Assembly (NCBI GenBank): GCA_007129085.1
Contig: SKWF01000046.1
Coordinates: forward strand, 1 to 10,428
DNA length: 10,428 nucleotides
Direction: 5' to 3'
Origin: Balneolaceae bacterium
GTDB taxonomy: Bacteria; Bacteroidota; Rhodothermia; Balneolales; Balneolaceae
The position numbers and the translations under genes were made by a program. Shown here piece after piece: positions 1-6,436 of the stretch. Numbering within the stretch: the first letter of the stretch is position 1; each line of letters opens with the position of its first letter. The notes under the pieces are model-generated. The model made no database searches, was not told the DNA's origin, and was given only the letters and a program-made list of their open reading frames with translations.

Positions 1-1
1 C

Positions 2-415
2 GAGGATGAGGAGGCAGCATTAGACAGTTTGATGGAGGAATTTCCCAGTGCGAAGTTTCATCGGCAATTGAATGCTGACGATACAGGAGCGCTTTCGGTT
101 TTTCGGGATGACTGGTCCGATATTAGGCAGGTAAAACTTCACCTGAAGGGGAGTGATTTTCAACTTCATGTATGGAAGATGCTGCTGAAAATTCCGGTGG
201 GAAATCTATCAACGTACGGATCTATTGCAGATAAAATGGGCAGGCCAAAAGCAAGTCGGGCGGTGGGGAGTGCGGTAGGTAAAAATCCGGTTGCTTACCT
301 GATTCCGTGCCATAGGGTTATCCGTTCAACCGGTGAGATTGGAAATTACATGTGGGGTGAAACCCGTAAAACGGCAATGATCGGGTGGGAAGGGGTAAAA
401 GTTAACATGGATTAA
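2..415 (+). CDS. Methylated-DNA--protein-cysteine S-methyltransferase domain, 5' end outside window (probable AraC/Ada-type fusion)
   Basis: The frame is open to the left edge, so this is the C-terminal 137 residues of a longer protein. It carries the O6-alkylguanine-DNA alkyltransferase domain, which moves the alkyl group from O6-methylguanine onto its own cysteine in a suicide repair reaction. The active-site motif PCHRVI is visible with the acceptor Cys at fragment residue 103 (bases 308-310). Before it come the DNA-binding helix-turn-helix region (TYGSIADKMGRPKASRAVG) and the N-P-V-A-Y-L-I stretch typical of the family. The ending GETRKTAMIGWE and the residues upstream of the domain resemble the Bacteroidota and Firmicutes proteins in which this domain follows an AraC-type regulator. 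The missing N-terminus is therefore probably an AraC domain, but that is inference. A TTG at 29 could serve as a start for a stand-alone enzyme; this is less likely because the frame continues upstream. No clear terminator follows. Confidence 0.9.
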   Translation, partial: EDEEAALDSLMEEFPSAKFHRQLNADDTGALSVFRDDWSDIRQVKLHLKGSDFQLHVWKMLLKIPVGNLSTYGSIADKMGRPKASRAVGSAVGKNPVAYLIPCHRVIRSTGEIGNYMWGETRKTAMIGWEGVKVNMD

Positions 416-513
416 CTGCAGTATTTCGTTTCACTATTCCCATGTGATGGAACAAAGTGGGCGAATTCTTGTGTTAAATGGGTAAGTATAACACTCATAA
501 AAAAGAGGAAGTC

Positions 514-708
514 ATGGGAAATCTGGAGATGAAAGGAAACTGGAATAAAATTAAGGGAAAACTCAAAGAGAAGTATGGAGAATTGACGGATAATGATCTC
601 CGTTACGTGGAAGGAAAGGAAGATCAGATGCTTGGGGATCTTCAAAAGAAAACCGGAAAGACGAAGAAAGAGTTGTCGTCGGAAATCAAAAAGATTATTG
701 ATTCGTAA
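514..708 (+). CDS. CsbD family small stress-type protein
   Basis: A 64-residue, highly charged, helical protein with no membrane segment or signal peptide, so cytosolic. It matches the CsbD pattern: an N-terminal G-N-W-N-K-I-K-G-K-L-K-E-K-Y-G helix (residues 8-22), the L-T-D-N-D-L turn (25-30), the E-G-K-x-D-Q motif (33-38) and a second Lys/Glu-rich helix. Length fits the family (about 60-70 residues). In Bacillus subtilis csbD is a general-stress gene and the molecular function is unknown; in most bacteria these proteins are stress induced. The ATG at 514 was chosen because AAGAGGA (503-509) lies just upstream at proper spacing and the domain begins right after it. An in-frame ATG at 478 would add 12 residues foreign to the family and has no ribosome site. 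It is a single-gene unit ending at the terminator at 742-777. Confidence 0.88.
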   Translation: MGNLEMKGNWNKIKGKLKEKYGELTDNDLRYVEGKEDQMLGDLQKKTGKTKKELSSEIKKIIDS

Positions 709-741
709 TTCGTATTGATCTATTTATTTCCGAGGAAAATG

Positions 742-777
742 AAAAGCGCAGGTTATTCGTGTAATCTGCGCTTTTTT
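742..777. terminator. Bidirectional rho-independent terminator between CsbD gene and minus-strand membrane gene
   Basis: A perfect 10-bp stem, AAAAGCGCAG (742-751) with CTGCGCTTTT (766-775), encloses a 14-nt loop and runs into six T residues (772-777) on the plus strand. The A-run on the left arm gives a U-run on the minus strand too. The site lies between two convergent genes (CsbD ends at 708, the minus-strand gene ends at 789), so it probably ends transcription from both sides. Confidence 0.85.
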
Positions 778-788
778 AAATATGGCTA

Positions 789-1202
789 TCAATCAGACCG
801 ATGCTTATTCTGTTCTGATTCGTGCTGTAGGCGTTGAAATATCACCGGACCGATGAGCGTCCACAGCGGGATGAGGATCCACAAGTTTCCGGCAAAGATG
901 TTGTAGTGTTGGAGTAGATCATTCACATCGGCCCCTGAAATAAGCCCCATGACAGTTTCAAAAAGAAGTGTCATCATCAACCAGCAGAACCCAATAATCC
1001 ACGCCTGGCGGGATGAAGGAATAGGCCGGTATATCGTGAGAAACCGAAAATAGCCGGCGAACAGTAGAATCAGTGTGATGGTGGATAGTTGATGTGCCGC
1101 CTGCTCACTCAGATATGGAGCAAAAAGTAACTCCCTCGCAATTCCGTTACCAATGGCAAGAATCATCATCCCGAACCAAAAAAAGAGATATTTAATAACC
1201 AT
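789..1202 (-). CDS. Uncharacterised four-helix integral membrane protein
   Basis: A 137-residue protein with four predicted membrane helices at about residues 3-23, 39-59, 66-88 and 104-125, and a short charged C-terminal tail (Q-N-K-H-R-S-D). Polar residues sit in or next to the helices in a recurring pattern: N-G-I-A-R-E at the end of helix 1, A-H-Q-L-S-T before helix 2, F-E in helix 3, and an H-Y-N-x-x-x-G-N-L-W stretch leading into helix 4. I recognise this layout from widespread small membrane proteins annotated only as hypothetical; no function can be assigned. The start is the ATG at 1202, right where the first hydrophobic helix begins; no clear Shine-Dalgarno sequence precedes it. It is transcribed alone, divergently from the aldehyde dehydrogenase gene and convergently with the CsbD gene, and shares the terminator at 742-777. 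Confidence 0.78.
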   Translation of the reverse strand: MVIKYLFFWFGMMILAIGNGIARELLFAPYLSEQAAHQLSTITLILLFAGYFRFLTIYRPIPSSRQAWIIGFCWLMMTLLFETVMGLISGADVNDLLQHYNIFAGNLWILIPLWTLIGPVIFQRLQHESEQNKHRSD

Positions 1203-1300
1203 TTTTTATGAATTACATTGCAATAGTTACAGATTTAATAAATCGTAGATTTTTATAAAATTAAATGTCTTCTATTAATGAAGTAATTCGAATTGTGAAA

Positions 1301-1308
1301 TAGCTTTG
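1301..1308 (+). promoter_or_regulatory. Possible Bacteroidota-type -7 element upstream of the aldehyde dehydrogenase gene
   Basis: TAGCTTTG matches the TAnnTTTG consensus of the -7 element in Bacteroidota promoters and lies 69 bp before the ATG at 1378, in the AT-rich 175-bp gap between two divergent genes. No TTTG-like -33 element is visible at the expected distance, so the call rests on a single short match and on its position. Confidence 0.22.
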
Positions 1309-1359
1309 TAAGTTGATTAAAGTAAGCTTCTATATCCTTCATCGAGATAAATTCCTGTT

Positions 1360-1377
1360 AAACTGACCCTGAAAATT
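1360..1377 (+). repeat. Left arm of an inverted repeat bracketing two genes
   Basis: AAACTGACCCTGAAAATT lies directly against the ATG at 1378. Its reverse complement recurs at 4821-4838 with 17 of 18 positions identical, the first 15 of them without a mismatch. The two arms enclose exactly the aldehyde dehydrogenase gene and the 617-residue membrane protein gene. No other copy was seen in the window. Confidence 0.5.
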
Positions 1378-2733
1378 ATGACATTTACGAGCACAAATCC
1401 CTATAACGGAGAAGAATTAAAAACGTATCACGAATTTTCTGAAAAAGAGGTTAAAGAGACATTAGAACGTTCAAAAAAAGCTCATGAAAGTTGGAGAGAT
1501 GTGCCGATTAGTGAGCGGTGCAAATTGCTGGCGAATGCAGCTGATGTGTTGAAAGAGAATGTTGATCGCTATGCGGAGACTATTACTCTGGAGATGGGAA
1601 AGCCGATCAGCGAGGCAAGGGGAGAAATAAAGAAGTGTGCCTGGGTATGTAACTTCTACGCCGAGAACAGTGAACAGTTTTTGGCAGACGAATTGATCGA
1701 AACCGATGCAGAGGAGAGTTTTATCAGTTATGATCCAATCGGAACCGTGCTGGCCATTATGCCGTGGAATTTTCCATTTTGGCAGGTTTTTAGATTTGCT
1801 GCGCCTACGCTAACCGCAGGAAATACAGCTCTGTTGAAACACGCTTCCAATGTATTTGGGTGTGCAGAGCATATCGAGGATATTTTTAAAGAGGCAGGGT
1901 ACCCGGAAGGCGTTTTTCAAAACCTGATCATCCATCACGATAAAACAGAAGATATATTATCAAGTGATATTGTACAGGCAGTTACATTAACCGGCAGTGG
2001 CAGGGCCGGGAAATCGGTCGGGAGTCTTGCCGGAAAGTATCTGAAAAAATCGGTACTCGAGCTCGGTGGAAATAACGCTTTTATCGTTTTGGAAGATGCC
2101 GATATAGAACAGGCGGTAAAAACCGGAGTGACTGCACGGATGATGAACAGCGGACAGAGCTGTATTGCCGCAAAACGGTTCATTTTGGTTGGTGATATTT
2201 ACGAGGAGTTCCTTTCTAAGTTTATCGATCAAGTAAAAGAGATTAAAAGAGGCGATCTGATGGATGAATCGACCGAAATTGGACCGTTGGCCCGGGAAGA
2301 TTTAGCAGAAGAGCTCCATAACCAGGTGCAAAAATCGGTACTGAAAGGCGCTAAACTTGAACTTGGCGGAAACCGGGACGGTGCATTCCATGAGCCGACG
2401 GTGCTTACGGATGTAAAACCCGGAATGCCTGCATTTGATGAGGAGACATTTGGTCCTCTTGCGGCAGTAATTAAAGCAGAAGATGCGGATGAAGCTTTTA
2501 ATCTTGCCGCTAATTCGAAGTATGGACTTGGTGTTACGGTGTTTACGGAAGATAGTGAGCGGGCACAGAAATATATAAGCCGTTCACCCGATGGAGCATA
2601 TTTTGTTAACGAACTGGTTAAATCTGATCCGCGACTACCGTTTGGAGGAACTCGTGAATCCGGTTATGGTAGAGAGCTATCCAGAGAAGGAATCCGGGAA
2701 TTTGTAAATAAAAAGACGGTCTATTTTAAGTAG
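1378..2733 (+). CDS. NAD(P)-dependent aldehyde dehydrogenase, succinate-semialdehyde dehydrogenase type
   Basis: A cytosolic 451-residue member of the aldehyde dehydrogenase superfamily, oxidising an aldehyde to the acid with NAD+ or NADP+. All key residues are present: the oxyanion Asn131 in MPWNFPFWQ, cofactor Lys154, the cofactor loop T-L-T-G-S-G-R-A-G (203-211), general base Glu228 in L-E-L-G-G-N, nucleophile Cys262 in N-S-G-Q-S-C-I-A-A, and cofactor-ribose Glu356 in E-E-T-F-G-P. The length and the ending (P-F-G-G-T-R-E-S-G-Y-G-R-E-L) fit the short succinate-semialdehyde dehydrogenase group (about 450-460 residues; Sad/YneI and GabD relatives). That group completes GABA breakdown or feeds succinate to the TCA cycle. 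No GABA transaminase or other pathway gene is nearby, so the natural substrate is inferred from family likeness only. The ATG is the only sensible start; the usual T-x-N-P-x-x-G-E beginning follows at once. No Shine-Dalgarno sequence is visible. Confidence 0.9.
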   Translation: MTFTSTNPYNGEELKTYHEFSEKEVKETLERSKKAHESWRDVPISERCKLLANAADVLKENVDRYAETITLEMGKPISEARGEIKKCAWVCNFYAENSEQFLADELIETDAEESFISYDPIGTVLAIMPWNFPFWQVFRFAAPTLTAGNTALLKHASNVFGCAEHIEDIFKEAGYPEGVFQNLIIHHDKTEDILSSDIVQAVTLTGSGRAGKSVGSLAGKYLKKSVLELGGNNAFIVLEDADIEQAVKTGVTARMMNSGQSCIAAKRFILVGDIYEEFLSKFIDQVKEIKRGDLMDESTEIGPLAREDLAEELHNQVQKSVLKGAKLELGGNRDGAFHEPTVLTDVKPGMPAFDEETFGPLAAVIKAEDADEAFNLAANSKYGLGVTVFTEDSERAQKYISRSPDGAYFVNELVKSDPRLPFGGTRESGYGRELSREGIREFVNKKTVYFK

Positions 2734-2770
2734 TTTTAAGAGGTAGAAAGAGTGAGTGTGTTCCAAAAAA

Positions 2771-2833
2771 CGGAAACCGGCACTTTCCGCGGTTCTATAG
2801 GCAGTAGATGCCTCGATGTGGAATGACTTTCCA
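2771..2833 (+). other. Cluster of three small hairpins downstream of the aldehyde dehydrogenase gene
   Basis: Three perfect short stem-loops lie in a row in the 216-bp gap: CGGAAA/TTTCCG (2771-2776 with 2784-2789, 7-nt loop), AGGCA/TGCCT (2799-2803 with 2809-2813, 5-nt loop) and TGGAA/TTCCA (2819-2823 with 2829-2833, 5-nt loop). None has a direct T-run on the plus strand, although an interrupted T-rich stretch follows the last one. Read on the minus strand, the first hairpin is followed by six T residues. They may form the mRNA 3' end of the dehydrogenase transcript or a leader of the next gene. Such short stems are individually weak evidence. Confidence 0.3.
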
Positions 2834-2902
2834 TTAAAAACTCATTTTTGAATCTTTTCTGAACTGCTGAAAAATCGACATATCTTAAAACCTGAAATCT
2901 GC

Positions 2903-2925
2903 CGTATATTGTTAGTAGCTATACG
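2903..2925 (+). other. Small hairpin 25 bp upstream of the 617-codon gene
   Basis: CGTATA (2903-2908) pairs perfectly with TATACG (2920-2925) across an 11-nt loop. It lies just before the proposed TTG start at 2950 and could be an operator palindrome or a leader hairpin. A 6-bp AT-rich stem can easily arise by chance. Confidence 0.2.
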
Positions 2926-2949
2926 ATAACAGCAAAAATTATATAAAAT

Positions 2950-4803
2950 TTGTCCAAAACAGACGACAGACGAATAACACTAAACAGGGAGACCAACGAG
3001 AGCACCCGCAGGCTGAAAAAAAGTCTGAATAAGGTGAAATGGTCTCATGCGTTGATGCAGATTTTCTGGACGGCCGGCCCGGTTACCACCCTTGGGTTAA
3101 TTGGCGGTTACTACATCGGCTACGGCACCATGCCATCAGTGCAGCTGCTAATCTACTTTGTAAGCTTCACTGTGTTTTCAGGGATATTGGGCCTGGTGGC
3201 TAAGGTGATTTATGATGGAACCAACGATCATCTTGAGGAGCAGAGTGAACGCGATATACTAAATGTAACAGATAAACTTGCTGATTTGATTCTGGTGACC
3301 CGAGATAAGGTGGTTCAAGGGTATGAGGGAGAAGCACGGCAGCGGGAGGCTGCACTGCAACTGTTACGCCGAGTAGATTTAACATCTTACGGCGTACAAA
3401 TTGCCTTTACTGATCTTACGGGCGATCGCCGGATTGGAGAAATTATGGGGCAGATTTATGCTTATCGAAAAATAGGGCTGCAGACTAAAGTGCGAGAGCT
3501 ATATGCGGAACATCAGTCGCATATTAACCGAATGATTGATGAACTGAATCAAAATTCTCCGCAGGCGGCTCGTGAGCTCAAAAAGTGGTTTACGGGTAAT
3601 ACATCCGGCCGGCTAAAATATGGGGTGCCGCGTGAAAAATATTTTCTACAGAGGATTATGTCGGCCATCGAAAATAATAACCCCTACCTGATGACTTATA
3701 GGGATGTGGAAGAGATGATGATTTTAGCATTTGAATTGATTAACGGACGGGAAATTCCCACGCTCACATTCAGCTACTCCGGAAAATGGAAATATGCATC
3801 TGTAGTGGATGAATTGGAAAGGAAGAGAAGCCAATACCGGGTTGCGCAAGCAAAAGGAGGGAATCGAATGCGTGCTCTTTCAGCGTATCTTGTAGAAGCT
3901 GGATACGCTTCTGGTGAACAGCTTCCCGAGGGACTCGACATCAGCCTGCTTATAGCGAGGGTTACGAGTGTGATGGATCGCCTTGCAGTGCAGGCCCGGC
4001 AAATGATAAAAAACAAAGAGACCGCGCCCGGAAAAGTAAAACATCTTTCGACCGTTCTGGAGAATTCAGTAGAGCTATATCGGTTGTCGTATGATGGGTA
4101 TAAAGAGGTGTCGAAACGCCATCAAGAATTAGAGCTGGCATCAAAAAAATGGGAAGAGATGACGAAGCAGAGCGGAAAAACACCCGGCACTGTAAAAGTT
4201 GGGAGCGGTCGAAGAGGAGTTCGAATCAAAGAGAGTGTCATATTTTTGAACGAGGAGGAGCGGCTTGATGTATGCCGGCACCTTAGCTGGTACTTCGATA
4301 AAGAGGACATAAACAGGCAGAGCTATTCACTTTTTTCATCATTTGATAACCAAGGCGGAATGTCGGCCCGAAGATTGGCAGTAGAAATTGCTGTTGCCCT
4401 GGAGCCCCACATTAAGCTGTCAAAACCTGAGATTCAGCGAAATATTAATGCTACAAAAGCGATCTATCTGGGTGGGTTATCACCCGATATGAGCGCTGTT
4501 CAAAAACAAGAACTCGGCATAAGAATGGCAAAAGAGGCCGATAATGAAATGGGATTAGCGGCTATTCGCCTGGCGGATACACTGGTTCATCAATACAATG
4601 TGGAACTGGGGGAGGATGCAATCGAGTTTTTGCACTATAACTATAACGCCGGTTTGAAATCCCTAAAAAGAGTTGCCGAACGAAAAGAGACGATCAGAGA
4701 TAAAGTTCGAAAAAAACATGCCATGCCGCCAGCATTAAAAAGCCCGAAACAGGGATGGTTAAAGAGTTTGAATGAGATTAAACGAGTAGCTTCAAAACTC
4801 TAA
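2950..4803 (+). CDS. Large two-helix membrane-anchored protein of unknown family
   Basis: I do not recognise this 617-residue protein. A basic N-terminus (residues 1-35) precedes two hydrophobic helices at about 36-58 and 65-87, separated by a very short turn, so both the N-terminus and the long remainder should face the cytoplasm. The rest is soluble and mostly helical. Heptad-like Leu/Glu/Lys stretches occur near 95-140 and 385-405, a low-complexity Gly/Lys linker lies near 408-424, and the final 50 residues are strongly basic. No nucleotide-binding, protease, kinase or transport motif is apparent. TTG at 2950 is proposed as the start because a stop codon (TAA, 2944-2946) lies just upstream in frame and the first ATG (3055) would fall inside helix 1 at residue 36. 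No Shine-Dalgarno sequence supports it, and a start at a GTG near 3034 is possible. It follows the aldehyde dehydrogenase gene by 216 bp and is probably a separate transcript. Confidence 0.8.
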   Translation: MSKTDDRRITLNRETNESTRRLKKSLNKVKWSHALMQIFWTAGPVTTLGLIGGYYIGYGTMPSVQLLIYFVSFTVFSGILGLVAKVIYDGTNDHLEEQSERDILNVTDKLADLILVTRDKVVQGYEGEARQREAALQLLRRVDLTSYGVQIAFTDLTGDRRIGEIMGQIYAYRKIGLQTKVRELYAEHQSHINRMIDELNQNSPQAARELKKWFTGNTSGRLKYGVPREKYFLQRIMSAIENNNPYLMTYRDVEEMMILAFELINGREIPTLTFSYSGKWKYASVVDELERKRSQYRVAQAKGGNRMRALSAYLVEAGYASGEQLPEGLDISLLIARVTSVMDRLAVQARQMIKNKETAPGKVKHLSTVLENSVELYRLSYDGYKEVSKRHQELELASKKWEEMTKQSGKTPGTVKVGSGRRGVRIKESVIFLNEEERLDVCRHLSWYFDKEDINRQSYSLFSSFDNQGGMSARRLAVEIAVALEPHIKLSKPEIQRNINATKAIYLGGLSPDMSAVQKQELGIRMAKEADNEMGLAAIRLADTLVHQYNVELGEDAIEFLHYNYNAGLKSLKRVAERKETIRDKVRKKHAMPPALKSPKQGWLKSLNEIKRVASKL

Positions 4804-5013
4804 TAATTTTGTTGAGAAGCAAATTTCAGGGTCAGTTTCCCAATCTATAGAAGAAAAGATTCATTTAATAGATGTTTTGCAAATAGTTGGGCTGTATATA
4901 TTTGTATGATTTCTATGACATTGATAAGTGAAGTATATGATTAATTATTTTACCCTTACCTCTAAATTCCTTTATATTCTCGCGCTATAAAATTTGTCTA
5001 CAGACATATTTAA
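4804..5013. other. AT-rich intergenic stretch before the transporter leader
   Basis: This 210-bp stretch follows the 617-codon gene and makes up the first part of a 371-bp gap. It holds the right arm of the inverted repeat (4821-4838). It also holds TATAAAATTTGTC (4986-4998), a 13-mer also found at 2942-2954 before the previous gene and a possible promoter for the transporter operon. No convincing rho-independent terminator and no credible coding frame were seen. Confidence 0.5.
4821..4838 (-). repeat. Right arm of the inverted repeat bracketing two genes
   Basis: AAATTTCAGGGTCAGTTT is the reverse complement of the segment at 1360-1377 with one mismatch. It starts 17 bp after the stop codon at 4801-4803. 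Together the arms define a segment of about 3.5 kb. No transposase lies inside and no target-site duplication is obvious outside the arms. Confidence 0.5.
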
Positions 5014-5142
5014 AATGTGATTAAACGGTATGGAACAGGACCGAGAGTTTACGATGACTTTTCACATTCTTATGTCGCCATCCTTTGAATAAAAGCTGCT
5101 CAACACACTAAAATAAGTGTGTAGTAACAACAGCTTTGTTAC
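5014..5142 (+). promoter_or_regulatory. Structured 5' leader of the Nramp-like/TSUP operon with mutually exclusive hairpins
   Basis: Two structured blocks lie between a putative promoter and the ATG at 5175. Block 1: AATGTGA (5014-5020) pairs with TCACATT (5062-5068). Inside it, TAAA (5022-5025) pairs with TTTA (5048-5051) and CGGT (5026-5029) with ACCG (5040-5043), leaving an AGAG bulge. Block 2: ACACACT (5103-5109) pairs with AGTGTGT (5116-5122) around a 6-nt loop, closed by AAAGCTG (5092-5098) with CAGCTTT (5131-5137). The latter pairing competes with GTAACAA (5124-5130) and TTGTTAC (5136-5142), a 7-bp stem with a 5-nt loop that uses the same bases. This either/or arrangement resembles a riboswitch or attenuator leader. 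No known riboswitch consensus (including the manganese yybP-ykoY motif) was recognised, and no T-run follows, so control, if any, would more likely act on translation or RNA stability. The ACACACT palindrome could instead be a protein operator. Confidence 0.4.
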
Positions 5143-5174
5143 GTCGGAAATAGAATCAAAACTTAATTTTTAGT

Positions 5175-6422
5175 ATGAAAGAATTCTTCAAAAATTTCTT
5201 TGACAGGTATGGTCTGTCGTTCATCATGGTCGCGAGTTACTTTGGCTCCGGCTCAATTTTTATTGCCAGCCAAGCCGGTGTTGAATATGGGTATGTTCTC
5301 ATATGGGCCGTGATAGGTGCAGTTTTGCTTGGGTTTATGGCCCAGGATATGAGTGCACGGTTGGGAATCTTTGGCGATACGTTGATGACCTTTATACGCA
5401 ATAAACTTGGTAAACAGCTATCTCTTGGGATTGCGTTGTTCCTGTCGATTGGATGTATTGCATGGACTCTTGCACTAACCGGAGCCGTGGGGATGAGCTT
5501 TGAAGTGCTTACGGGAGGTGCCCTGTCATGGCAGCCGATAGCGGTTGTTACCGGTATCTGTGCAATTTTAGTAGGAATTATGAACTACGATTACGTAGAG
5601 AAAGTGATGACAGGAATGATGTTTCTGTTGCTGATTCTTTACGTATTTGTAGCCGGCGCAAGTGGCCCGGATATGGTAGAAGTTGCAACAGGTTTTGTAC
5701 CCTCTATTCCGGATGTTGGAGCTATGCTTCTTGGTGCTGCTATTTTGGGTACAACCGCACTGTGGCCCAACTTTTTTCTGGAATCTATTCTTGTAAAACG
5801 AAAAGGATGGAATTCGAAAAAACATATGAAAATGATGCGTACCGACCTCACGATGGGGTATACGGTAGGAGGAATTATTACGGTGGCCATTATTATTGTT
5901 GCGGCTGCTGTGCTGCGCCCCGCAGGTTATACTGAACTTTCTACATTTACTGCACCCGGCGAAGCGCTCGAAATTGTACTCGGCCAATGGGCAATGATTG
6001 TATTTCTGGTTGGTGTAATTGCCGCTGCATTTAACAGCATTGTACCAATTATGTGGACGGTTCCGTTCATGATCCTCGAAGCACTTGATATCGATCATGA
6101 AGATGGATCCAGCCCCCTATTTAAGAAAATTTTTGCAGGTGGTATCCTTATCGGAATGTTTTCGCCGCTTGTAGCTCATGTAACCGGATTGAGCGTAGTT
6201 GAGATGATTACATTGTTCCCTGCTTTTAATGGTGTATTTGGCCTGCCGATTACCGCAGCTCTTCTTTTCTGGGCTGTAAACGACCGCAAATTGATGGGCA
6301 AAAATGCCAACGACTGGAAACTCAATTCCGTGAACGTCATCTTGGTTCTTTTCTCTGCCTATATTGCCGTAAATTCTGCACGTGGAGTACTCGAAGCGAT
6401 TTTCGGCGGAATGTTGGCTTAA
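5175..6422 (+). CDS. Nramp-related membrane transporter with altered substrate site
   Basis: A 415-residue integral membrane protein with about eleven helices and the Nramp (LeuT-fold) layout. The first helix aligns with the family without gaps: family Y-M-D-P-G-N...G-x-x-x-G-Y matches residues 22-40, ending G-V-E-Y-G-Y. The signature DPGN, however, is Gly24-Ser25-Gly26-Ser27, so both metal-coordinating residues (Asp and Asn) are gone. In helix 6 the usual M-P-H-N is replaced by L-W-P-N-F-F-L-E-S (196-204), losing the metal-binding Met. Canonical Nramp proteins are proton-coupled Mn2+/Fe2+ importers; related lineages with changed binding sites carry other ions such as Mg2+. The substrate here is therefore unknown and Mn/Fe import should not be assumed. 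It is the first gene of an operon with the TSUP permease 14 bp downstream. No Shine-Dalgarno sequence is seen at the ATG, which follows a structured leader. Confidence 0.82.
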   Translation: MKEFFKNFFDRYGLSFIMVASYFGSGSIFIASQAGVEYGYVLIWAVIGAVLLGFMAQDMSARLGIFGDTLMTFIRNKLGKQLSLGIALFLSIGCIAWTLALTGAVGMSFEVLTGGALSWQPIAVVTGICAILVGIMNYDYVEKVMTGMMFLLLILYVFVAGASGPDMVEVATGFVPSIPDVGAMLLGAAILGTTALWPNFFLESILVKRKGWNSKKHMKMMRTDLTMGYTVGGIITVAIIIVAAAVLRPAGYTELSTFTAPGEALEIVLGQWAMIVFLVGVIAAAFNSIVPIMWTVPFMILEALDIDHEDGSSPLFKKIFAGGILIGMFSPLVAHVTGLSVVEMITLFPAFNGVFGLPITAALLFWAVNDRKLMGKNANDWKLNSVNVILVLFSAYIAVNSARGVLEAIFGGMLA

Positions 6423-6436
6423 TTGAAAATAACTAA

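Noticed and set aside
478..513. Upstream ATG at 478 giving a longer CsbD protein
   Set aside because: The ATG at 514 has the AAGAGGA ribosome site and the family domain starts right after it; the added 12 residues match nothing in the family.
2765..2789. Minus-strand terminator
   Set aside because: The hairpin with a six-T run is real, but no minus-strand gene lies upstream of it, so it was noted as part of a hairpin cluster and not called a terminator.
1360..4838. Insertion sequence or composite transposon between the inverted repeats
   Set aside because: No transposase or integrase lies inside, the arms are only 18 bp, and no target duplication is evident. They were reported as a repeat pair only.
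5014..5142. Manganese riboswitch (yybP-ykoY type) before the Nramp-like gene
   Set aside because: The conserved loop sequences of that class are not seen. The leader was kept only as an unclassified structured element.
5528..5935. Plus-strand frame (135 codons) in an alternative frame of the Nramp-like gene
   Set aside because: It is nested in a better-supported gene, and its Cys/Tyr/Arg-rich composition is typical of an out-of-frame reading.
5568..6098. Long minus-strand frame (176 codons) opposite the Nramp-like gene
   Set aside because: It lies wholly inside a clear coding gene. Its product is rich in Asn, His, Cys and Lys in the way of an antisense shadow of a hydrophobic protein, and it has no domain.
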